Origin: Oscillibacter sp.
Lineage (GTDB): Bacteria; Bacillota; Clostridia; Oscillospirales; Oscillospiraceae
Length of the DNA stretch: 14,113 bases
NCBI GenBank assembly: GCA_003487665.1
Contig: DNFA01000078.1
Location: 22,259-36,371, forward strand
Reading direction: 5' to 3'
The notes under the pieces are model-generated. The model saw only the letters and a list, made by a program, of their open reading frames with translations, did no database searches and was not told the origin of the DNA. The position numbers were made by a program, and so were the translations under genes. Of the stretch, positions 6,801-11,472 are shown one piece after another; position 1 is the first letter of the stretch, and each line of letters opens with the position of its first letter.

Positions 6801-8399
6801 AAAGCTGTAGGCCTCTTCCTTAATATCGCTCTGCTGGTAGAAACCGGCGCGTGTCACATGGGTCGCGTCGCTGAGACGCCAAGTGTAGAGATCGGTACCC
6901 GCCATGCTGTTACTTGTCTGTCGCTTGATCTCGTAGGTGGCGGATTTTGTGCCATCACCGTTGTCCTTCCAATCGATGATCGGCTCCACCACTCTGGTGT
7001 TGAAGTTGTTCATCTGGCGGTAGAGGTTAAAGGTGGCGTCCGAGGGCACCGTGTATATTACCTGAGCAGCAGTGTCCAGCTTTGCCAGCTCGAGCCGCGC
7101 AGCCGGTTCAGCCTCAAAGAACTCGCCTGCGCTGACGGACGAGTTATAACCGGGCATGGTAGCCCCCACATAGATGCCATACAGACAGCCGCGGCTCTGG
7201 GCAAAGACCATGGTAGGATAGTAGGTGTGGCCGTCCTTTTCAAAGGATGCGCCCATCTCTGCCGTGCTGTTCATTACGGGGCAGTTCAGTTCTACCTCAA
7301 AATCATCCGCGCCGAAGCCCGTTCCGTCCTTCTTTGTGGCATCCACGCCGTAAGCGACGCATCGAATGTAGGCATACTGGTTTTCACCGGTGAACACGTC
7401 GTTCTGCTCCAGAGGAAGCTGCAGGGTCATGCCGCCCAGAGGAATGTCATAAGCCTTAGTCTCCTCGTTATAGCCAAAGGCACGGTAGGCATAGCGGCCG
7501 CTGGACAGATGGGTATAAAAACGCTGAAGATTGTCCTTCTCCTCCAGCTTTCCCATAGCGGGATCGTACTCCGTCTCGCCATCCGGCAGGGTGCTGGTAT
7601 AGTTGCTGTACAGGAAGCAGTTCTTCAGCTCGTCGCCCAGAACCTCCTTGCCGGATGCGTCCTTCACCACGTTGTACAGCTTCAGAATGGGATAGTTGCC
7701 GTTGTAGTCCTTACCAACGCAGAACAGGAAGTTAAAATCATAGGTGGAATTCTCCTTCACGTGCAGCGTCAGCGTCCAGGTATCCTCGGAGAAATTCTTG
7801 CCATCCGTTGTGGCGCAGATGCGATACATATAGTCGCCGGGCTTGCTCTCCATCAGGACGCAGACCACTGCCGTACCGGAAAATCCGGTATCCTGATTGG
7901 GATAGCAGAAGCTCCGCAGATTGCTCCAGGTCTTGCCGCCATCAGCGGAACGGCGATAGTAGAAACTCTCGGCGGCAAGAAGGGGTCTGTTCTTTTCATT
8001 GTTCCAGAACACCTTGCCCGCGTTCAGTTCGGTGATGCTGTACGGCGCTCCTGCCAGCACAGTGGCCTCCGCCGTGGGGGATACGCCCTCCTGCAGGGTC
8101 GGAACCGCAGCCGCAGCGGTCATGGCCGCCTCGGTGGAGGCGCTGACAGACACTTCCTCCGTTACCGGCTCCTCCGCGGCGGGTTCCTCCGCAGCTTCCG
8201 CCGGTTCCTCCGCAGGAGCCTCCGATTCTTCAGGCTCCTCTGTGTCCGCCGAGTTCTCCGGCGTCTGCTCCTCGCCTGCCAGCTCCGTCACGACGGGGGC
8301 ATCCGCTGCGCCACCATCGCCGGCGGCCAGAACCTGCACCGGCAGAAGACTGACCATCATAGTCAGCGCCAGCAGTAGCGAGACAATTTTCTTTTTCAT
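3894..8399 (-). CDS. Giant secreted, sorting-signal-like multidomain surface protein
   Basis: A protein of 1501 aa. Residues 1-26 are a clear signal peptide (MKKKIVSLLLALTMMVSLLP, cleavage after VLA or VLAA). Residues about 30-85 are a Glu/Pro/Ala-rich acidic linker. A long beta-rich ectodomain follows, with a carboxypeptidase-regulatory-like module (VVDKDGKAVENATITL) in the region around 990-1060. GLUG-type repeats lie around 1080-1300 (AGGIVGHA, NAGGIAAIH, KAGGITV). Next come a three-helix FIVAR-like module (VIAKIGAIGTV...DAQKELVPADV, 1323-1380), a Ser/Gly linker, and an X2-like Ig fold (YYTVSGSDVTLTADYLKTL, about 1400-1462). The C-terminus has SSRTGDPG at 1469-1476, a hydrophobic stretch to about 1495 and RKRKET: the shape of an LPXTG-type sorting signal without the Leu-Pro. 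It is preceded by AAAGGAAG 8 bases before the ATG. Transcription is probably controlled by the cobalamin riboswitch upstream. A ligand-binding or adhesion role is possible; no enzyme domain was recognised and I see no DUF4430 domain. Confidence 0.85.
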   Translation of the reverse strand: MKKKIVSLLLALTMMVSLLPVQVLAAGDGGAADAPVVTELAGEEQTPENSADTEEPEESEAPAEEPAEAAEEPAAEEPVTEEVSVSASTEAAMTAAAAVPTLQEGVSPTAEATVLAGAPYSITELNAGKVFWNNEKNRPLLAAESFYYRRSADGGKTWSNLRSFCYPNQDTGFSGTAVVCVLMESKPGDYMYRICATTDGKNFSEDTWTLTLHVKENSTYDFNFLFCVGKDYNGNYPILKLYNVVKDASGKEVLGDELKNCFLYSNYTSTLPDGETEYDPAMGKLEEKDNLQRFYTHLSSGRYAYRAFGYNEETKAYDIPLGGMTLQLPLEQNDVFTGENQYAYIRCVAYGVDATKKDGTGFGADDFEVELNCPVMNSTAEMGASFEKDGHTYYPTMVFAQSRGCLYGIYVGATMPGYNSSVSAGEFFEAEPAARLELAKLDTAAQVIYTVPSDATFNLYRQMNNFNTRVVEPIIDWKDNGDGTKSATYEIKRQTSNSMAGTDLYTWRLSDATHVTRAGFYQQSDIKEEAYSFTLSFDDGLNPNNTQRISHDRSGLGTGAAPRDEADVQVGLDPTGYKVLDGTSRLRAYRFWELISSDTANIIIEPDFHWDVLSGDATFTTVNGGNAGNNWADVTPGTEDSVIATWYDSIDVNPQDHARTCGLFPATSPERVAVSVVAGTGTKHGTAEADVRYNPIEGNGSARPYEWDYSFDTWFYSAQDTDPTLNFTVSGTGKVAVEYALVAANESMQAAMTKYSTASGTNGSYTVPLSAFNGLGNGKGGTVIIKMTDDTGVSYRLVRVAKVTPTLENVTHPGDPFAPGDTVRVTFNGLYRGINKVAGTFNPKELNVTYTTPEGDLILAGAKQYERMDTAVLEFTIPRALTFEDGADSMNYVLSDGHISGNMYSASNPFNFMYTMTDLGMPTNFAALLLRTLSSHLMDISIPVQKQGYDVRVNVVDKDGKAVENATITLTNSDGTDLTPVNGLYKDSPYDTYRYYVKAEGYVNNAGSFSLSAGSAAQVKDGVLTITVVLKKIMEGAWDGTTVTKPKLENGVYQISTGAELAWFAQTVNAGTNNIKGKLTRDIELAGFPWTPIGNTSKGFTGELDGAGFAVRNLYIYSTADSQGLIGRLGANGKVHDLTVTGSVTTTGNTAGGIVGHAPAKTSVINCLNEADVTAKTCAAGVAGKAQASVANATGAKNAPAIKNCGNTGTITATDAKSGNAGGIAAIHMQYQMFGGVFTDCINVGGVAASKKAGGITVTTNAKKQADGGGNYYLSGCLNGSGDEPIIGMEKTADELMEMLKDRTDPVGKGLYEALQRQKDQPVVDDVIAKIGAIGTVTRGSKASIDAARKAYDDLTDAQKELVPADVLKTLTDAETAYANLPRSSGSSGSAYTGGHTFTTDLEPGSITGVFVDGKKLDSRYYTVSGSDVTLTADYLKTLRSGKHTVKIENAARVATGSFTLSGSGAVQSSRTGDPGVAIYAAMGAVSFLGSAAWLRKRKET

Positions 8400-8440
8400 C
8401 TCGTGATCTTCCTTTCTCTGTTATATTTTTCTAATTAAAA

Positions 8441-8454
8441 AGGCCGTACGGCCT
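8441..8454 (-). terminator. Palindrome with T tract just upstream of the surface gene
   Basis: AGGCCGTACGGCCT is a perfect 14-base palindrome followed on the minus strand by TTTTAATTAG. It lies 42 bases before the ATG of the giant gene and inside its presumed leader, so it could act as a second terminator/attenuator. A run of A on the other side gives a plus-strand form as well. A true palindrome has no free loop, so it would fold with a small unpaired tip. Confidence 0.45.
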
Positions 8455-8469
8455 GAATTTTTGAGGTGT

Positions 8470-8499
8470 GGCGGGCGGGGACGGCAACCCCCGCCCGCC
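8470..8499 (-). repeat. GC-rich inverted repeat in the leader
   Basis: GGCGGGCGGGG (8470-8480) pairs perfectly with CCCCGCCCGCC (8489-8499) around an 8-base loop. There is no T tract next to it on either strand, so it is a stable RNA hairpin rather than a typical terminator. Confidence 0.6.
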
Positions 8500-8505
8500 C
8501 TATGG

Positions 8506-8528
8506 AAAACAAAGCGGCTCACGCCGCT
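8506..8528 (-). terminator. Terminator-like hairpin in the leader
   Basis: AGCGGC (8513-8518) pairs with GCCGCT (8523-8528) around a 4-base loop, and on the minus strand the stem is followed by TTGTTTTCC. It is weaker than the terminator at 8622-8651 and lies further downstream in the same leader. Confidence 0.4.
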
Positions 8529-8546
8529 CGGCTTACGCAGGCGGAC

Positions 8547-8569
8547 GTGCTCTGCTTGCAGCAGAGCAC
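8547..8569. repeat. Inverted repeat overlapping a long palindrome
   Basis: GTGCTCTGC (8547-8555) pairs with GCAGAGCAC (8561-8569); including one inner pair, the stem is 10 bp around a 3-base loop. Its last four bases belong also to the palindrome at 8566-8593, so the two hairpins compete for them. Confidence 0.6.
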
Positions 8570-8593
8570 ACAAGGGACATGTCCCTTGTGTGC
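8566..8593. repeat. Perfect 28-base palindrome
   Basis: A perfect palindrome centred on ACATGT with outer arms GCACACAAGGG and its complement. In DNA it is a two-fold symmetric site; in the leader RNA it would form a long hairpin with almost no loop. No T tract adjoins. It has the look of an intergenic repeat element or a protein site, which only a genome-wide search could tell apart. Confidence 0.7.
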
Positions 8594-8621
8594 GGCACTC
8601 CTCTCCCCGGCGCACCGCAAA

Positions 8622-8651
8622 CAAAAAACGCACGGCCAAAATGACCGTGCG
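8622..8651 (-). terminator. Intrinsic terminator of the cobalamin riboswitch
   Basis: On the minus strand CGCACGG (8645-8651) pairs with CCGTGCG (8629-8635), followed directly by TTTTTTG (8622-8628). It lies about 45 bases beyond the riboswitch aptamer, the usual place for an expression platform that stops transcription when B12 is bound. Confidence 0.8.
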
Positions 8652-8695
8652 CAGCACTCTCATTTCGGCTTCGGGAATGGCAAAACCAAATGACC

Positions 8696-8808
8696 CGGTG
8701 CATAACGTATCTGACTTAGCCTGTCGCAGCAGGCATCACAGTGACCCTCTCGCGGGGCTTCTCACCCCATTCCGCTGCCGGGTGTTGCTTTCGCTCCCCA
8801 GCGCACCG
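8696..8808 (-). ncRNA. Cobalamin (B12) riboswitch aptamer
   Basis: Reading on the minus strand, the closing stem is CGGTGC (8803-8808) with GCACCG (8696-8701). Inside are the conserved blocks: GGAATGGGGTGAGAAGCCCC (8754-8773 region), GTCACTGTGA (8736-8745), which corresponds to the B12-box GCCACTG, and AAGTCAGATAC (8707-8717), which corresponds to the AAGYCAGRNAC end block. These in this order and spacing are the signature of the cobalamin riboswitch family, which binds adenosyl- or other cobalamins. With the terminator at 8622-8651 it should reduce transcription into the giant surface gene when B12 is plentiful. The call is from motif recognition, not a covariance model. Confidence 0.87.
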
Positions 8809-8833
8809 TCCGTTTTTTCAGTTGTCCATCGGC

Positions 8834-8862
8834 AGTGTAACACAGAAAAGCCCGAATTGCAA
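8834..8862 (-). promoter_or_regulatory. Sigma-A-type promoter of the riboswitch and surface gene
   Basis: On the minus strand a -35 TTGCAA (8857-8862) is followed after 17 bases by the -10 TACACT (8834-8839), with a TG one base before it. Transcription would begin near 8827, about 20 bases ahead of the riboswitch closing stem, and give a leader of about 430 bases to the ATG at 8399. Confidence 0.6.
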
Positions 8863-8884
8863 GGAGATTCCCGGCCATCCGCCG

Positions 8885-9004
8885 TTATCTTTCACCGTTT
8901 TTCGCCACCCACGGCCGCACATAGTCCGCGAACAGGCGGGTGGAGTTGGACAGCGTATTCTTGCCCTTGACGCCGATGCCGGGGGGTACGATAATGCTGT
9001 CTCT
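8885..9004 (-). pseudogene. C-terminal fragment of an unidentified gene
   Basis: On the minus strand 39 codons run from just after a TAA (9005-9007) to a TAA at 8885-8887, reading RDSIIVPPGIGVKGKNTLSN and then STRLFADYVRPWVAKNGER. There is no start codon or ribosome binding site, and the peptide has the look of a real protein C-terminus, so I read it as a remnant whose upstream part is lost. The family was not recognised. Confidence 0.4.
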
Positions 9005-9119
9005 TTACCGCGCCGGGATAGCGGCACAGCTTAGTCAACTTGTTTTCTGACGTTCACAGGATTCCTCCTTCTTCAATTTATCCTCTGTCAGTCCAATCTG
9101 AGTTTCCATTGTTTTCGCT

Positions 9120-9227
9120 TTAAACTGTGCAGGTGCTGACCGCTTTCTGGAGTAGTATCCGTCCATTGTATTTTTCATTGGAAATCATCTTATCGATTGT
9201 TTCCCGCAAAACACTGTCTCCGCCAAA
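9120..9227 (-). pseudogene. Fragment of a large serine recombinase
   Basis: On the minus strand 35 codons between two stops read FGGDSVLRETIDKMISNEKY followed by NGRILLQKA. The ID-K-MISNEKYNGRILLQKA string matches the recombinase-domain signature (ISNEKYxGDxLLQK) of large serine recombinases found in Clostridia transposons and prophages. No catalytic domain is visible and no start codon fits, so it is a remnant of an excised or decayed mobile element. The flanking 9005-9119 and 9228-9259 show only short stop-rich frames. Confidence 0.6.
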
Positions 9228-9259
9228 TTAGGTAGCGACGGTGCTTTTTGCGGGAACGC

Positions 9260-9985
9260 TCAGACCGTTCCTATGCGGTTGGTATAGTTCACCGAGAAGC
9301 TGTTTTGCCTGCGATAGGTCTTGAAGTCCTCCCTGTCAAAAATCAGCAGCTTCTTCAGCCGCTCTTCGTCCCGGATGGGCTCTCTGGACAAAATCGCCTT
9401 GGTGGCCAGAGGAAAATGGGGACCGATGGAAAAGGTACAGAAAAAGCAGGGGACTTCCGTCTGGTTATTGAGCGGGAGCTGGAAGTCCAGGATCACCAGG
9501 TCATTTTCATGAGTCAGATTGCGGAGAAACACCCGGTAAGACAAATCGGAGCGGCGCCCATCACCCGCGAAGCAGTATTTGCAGGCGCAGTAATTCTCCT
9601 CGCTCTCCACCTCGCCGAACAGGGTCGCGGTGTGAGCACTCAGGAATAGAACCTGCCTGCTCAAATAGGCTTTGGGGCGGCCGCTCCACATGTAGACGTA
9701 CAGGCGCTGCTGGGGCCCGTCCTCCTCCGAAGTGGGCAGATGAAACAGGGAGGATACCTGGTCGGCCGCCTGCTCATCAAGCAGGAGGGCGGAAAGGGGT
9801 ATATCCAGGAGCCTGGCCATCTCGTTCAGGGTACGCAAATCAATGGAGACCTCGCCCCGCTCATATTTGGAGATGGCGGATTTGCTGCGGTGTAGCATCG
9901 CGGAAAATTCTATCAGGGAATAACCCCGGAGCCTGCGGTACTGGCGGAGCCGTTTTCCTACGAGATAGTCAATGGATTCTTGCAT
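9260..9985 (-). CDS. XRE-family regulator with a C-terminal sensor-like domain
   Basis: A protein of 241 aa. Residues about 10-65 form a Cro/C1-type helix-turn-helix (KRLRQYRRLRGYSLIEFSAM, then SKSAISKYERGEVSIDLRTL). Residues about 90-235 form a separate beta-rich domain, probably a ligand sensor, containing C133, C135 and C138 (CACKYC) and C180/C183 (CFFC). The ATG at 9985 has AGGAAGGG 6 bases upstream. It is divergent from the transporter-amidohydrolase operon, and the 234-base space between holds two strong promoters and several repeats, so it most likely regulates that operon and itself. The ligand is unknown; the substrate or product of the operon is the natural guess. The direction of regulation (repressor or activator) cannot be told. 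Confidence 0.85.
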   Translation of the reverse strand: MQESIDYLVGKRLRQYRRLRGYSLIEFSAMLHRSKSAISKYERGEVSIDLRTLNEMARLLDIPLSALLLDEQAADQVSSLFHLPTSEEDGPQQRLYVYMWSGRPKAYLSRQVLFLSAHTATLFGEVESEENYCACKYCFAGDGRRSDLSYRVFLRNLTHENDLVILDFQLPLNNQTEVPCFFCTFSIGPHFPLATKAILSREPIRDEERLKKLLIFDREDFKTYRRQNSFSVNYTNRIGTV

Positions 9986-10022
9986 AATAAACCCTTCCTA
10001 AGACGCAAATTTTTATGAAATT

Positions 10023-10049
10023 TTACAAGATGGTTTTACCATTTTGTAA
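10023..10049. promoter_or_regulatory. Operator-like dyad in the leader of the XRE gene
   Basis: TTACAAGATGG (10023-10033) and CCATTTTGTAA (10039-10049) form an inverted repeat with 10 of 11 positions matching and a 5-base spacer. It lies just downstream of the XRE gene's predicted transcription start, a common place for a self-repressing operator; it could also be an RNA hairpin. Confidence 0.5.
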
Positions 10050-10066
10050 CAACTGATTTTAAGGTC

Positions 10067-10095
10067 ATTATATTATCATCAAAATTCCCTGTCAA
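10067..10095 (-). promoter_or_regulatory. Consensus sigma-A promoter of the XRE gene
   Basis: On the minus strand TTGACA (10090-10095) and TATAAT (10067-10072) are both perfect and separated by exactly 17 bases. Transcription would begin near 10060, leaving about 75 bases before the ATG. Confidence 0.85.
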
Positions 10096-10132
10096 GTGGA
10101 AATTATGCTCATTTTTCCTCTGCGAGTGGAAA
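10095..10132. repeat. Direct repeat AGTGGAAA between divergent promoters
   Basis: AGTGGAAA occurs at 10095-10102 and 10125-10132, 30 bases apart, close to three helical turns. The first copy touches the XRE -35 and the second ends 8 bases before the operon -35. The second copy is also half of a dyad with TTTTTCC near 10112-10118. These are candidate regulator half-sites. Confidence 0.4.
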
Positions 10133-10140
10133 AAACTGAT

Positions 10141-10169
10141 TTGACAACCGAGGCCGCTTTGCATATACT
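10141..10169 (+). promoter_or_regulatory. Strong sigma-A promoter of the transporter operon
   Basis: TTGACA (10141-10146) and TATACT (10164-10169) are separated by exactly 17 bases. The -10 region is part of a small dyad, TATAC-TGC-GTATA (10164-10176), that could be an operator at the start site. A second TATAAT at 10173 is less well placed. The leader to the ATG at 10220 is about 44 bases. Confidence 0.8.
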
Positions 10170-10219
10170 GCGTATAATATAATTTCAACAGATTAAAATG
10201 CGAAAGAGAGGTCTTAGTT

Positions 10220-11455
10220 ATGACAACGAATCGAAAAAAATATGTGATGATTTTTTTCCTGACCCTGACCACCCTGTGTTACAGCCTACCTTACCTGAGC
10301 TCATCGTTCTATACACAGTTTCTGGAGGCATTTTCCCTCAGCAACACTCAGGCCGGGTTCCTCATGAGCATGTTCTCCCTGACGGCGACACCCGGCTACC
10401 TCTTTGGCGGTATCATAGCGGACAAATTCTCACCGAAAAAAGTGATCATGCTCTCCCAGCTCCTGACTGCCGCGCTGGGCTATGCCATGTGCCTCATTCA
10501 GGGCTACAGCATCCTACTGGTCTGTTATCTGGGCTTTGGCATCTCCACTACCTTCCTGCATTGGAGTGCATACCTGAAACTGGTCCGCGCCCAGGCAAAT
10601 GAAAATGAAGAGGGGAAGATCTTTGGCTTCTTTGAGACCTGCGCCGCCGTGGTTGGAGCCGTTACCAGCTATGGTATTTTGGGCTTGTTGGGACATATCA
10701 GCAGTTTTCGTGTGGTCACCGCCATATATGCCTCTATCCTCGTCGTGGTAACCATCATCATCGGTCTGACCCTGGAAGATCCAAAGAATGAACAGGCCAG
10801 CAATGAATTCAATGTAAGAATGGTGGGCAAAGCTCTGGCCCACCCCGTGACCTGGATTAACGGATTCATCGTCATGGGCCTCTTCATCTTGGCTACCGGC
10901 ACCAGCTATCTGAATCCCTACCTGTGCAGCGTGTTTGGCACTTCGGTAGAGTTCGGAACCGCCCTCGCCATTGCCAACCGCACTGTCATCCGCATTTTTG
11001 TGGTGGGCATCGGCGGCCTGCTGCTGGACCGCTGGAAGACGCCCAAGTTCCTGATTGTCTGCTCCCTCAGCCTGGCGGTAATAACCGTAGCACTGTTCCT
11101 TCTGCCTCAAAATCCCTCCATGATGGTTGTCGCCGCTGTTTTGGCCATCCTGCTGATCTGCATTGCCATTATCGCCCGCCCCGGCATGTATACCCCCATT
11201 CCCGAAGCCAAGGTCCCCATGGAGATCACCGGCACCGCCATGGGCATCACCTCCGCCGTGGGCTATTCCACCGACCTGTGGCTGTACACCTTGTGCGGCA
11301 ACTGGCTGGACGCTTACGGCAACGCGGGTTACCGGAACATCCTTCTTCTCTATCTGGCGGGCCTGGCTGTGGTCGTGGTTTGCGCCTTCCTGCTGCACCG
11401 CTATGAGAAGAGTCATAATCTCATCTCCTCCGCCTCCGGGTCCATAGAGAGCTGA
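10220..11455 (+). CDS. MFS-family transporter
   Basis: A 411-aa integral membrane protein with about 12 hydrophobic segments in two halves joined by a hydrophilic loop around 185-205. The motif-A-like GGIIADKFSPKKVIM between the second and third segments (about 73-87) and GGLLLDRWKTPKFLIV at the matching place in the second half are typical of the major facilitator superfamily. It should move a small molecule across the cell membrane; the substrate cannot be read. The ATG at 10220 has GAGAGG about 9 bases upstream. It is the first gene of an operon with a second transporter and an amidohydrolase, which suggests the uptake or exchange of the amidohydrolase's substrate or product. Large opposite-strand open frames here are shadows. 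Confidence 0.88.
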   Translation: MTTNRKKYVMIFFLTLTTLCYSLPYLSSSFYTQFLEAFSLSNTQAGFLMSMFSLTATPGYLFGGIIADKFSPKKVIMLSQLLTAALGYAMCLIQGYSILLVCYLGFGISTTFLHWSAYLKLVRAQANENEEGKIFGFFETCAAVVGAVTSYGILGLLGHISSFRVVTAIYASILVVVTIIIGLTLEDPKNEQASNEFNVRMVGKALAHPVTWINGFIVMGLFILATGTSYLNPYLCSVFGTSVEFGTALAIANRTVIRIFVVGIGGLLLDRWKTPKFLIVCSLSLAVITVALFLLPQNPSMMVVAAVLAILLICIAIIARPGMYTPIPEAKVPMEITGTAMGITSAVGYSTDLWLYTLCGNWLDAYGNAGYRNILLLYLAGLAVVVVCAFLLHRYEKSHNLISSASGSIES

Positions 11456-11472
11456 CATGAACTGACATGAAC
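11453..11472 (+). repeat. Exact 10-base tandem duplication at a gene junction
   Basis: TGACATGAAC occurs twice in direct tandem, spanning the stop of the MFS gene and the start of the symporter gene. It creates a two-codon open frame (ATG AAC TGA, 11457-11465) between them and places the symporter ATG 10 bases further from the GAGAG upstream. Confidence 0.9.

Noticed and set aside
6858..8378. Open frame of 506 codons on the plus strand
   Set aside because: Also antisense to the giant gene; its Arg/Leu-rich end is the complement of the acidic Pro/Glu/Ala linker.
9044..9187. Minus-strand 47-codon open frame starting MKNTMDGYYS, and a short frame after AAGGAGG with a GTG start
   Set aside because: The first overlaps the recombinase fragment in another frame; the second stops after eight codons. 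Neither has protein-like support.
9253..9271. Hairpin spanning the stop of the XRE gene
   Set aside because: The stem is only 6 bp and has no T tract on the minus strand, so I do not call it a terminator.
10514..11458. Open frame of 314 codons on the minus strand
   Set aside because: Antisense to the MFS transporter; Gly/Asp/His-rich composition is the complement of membrane helices.
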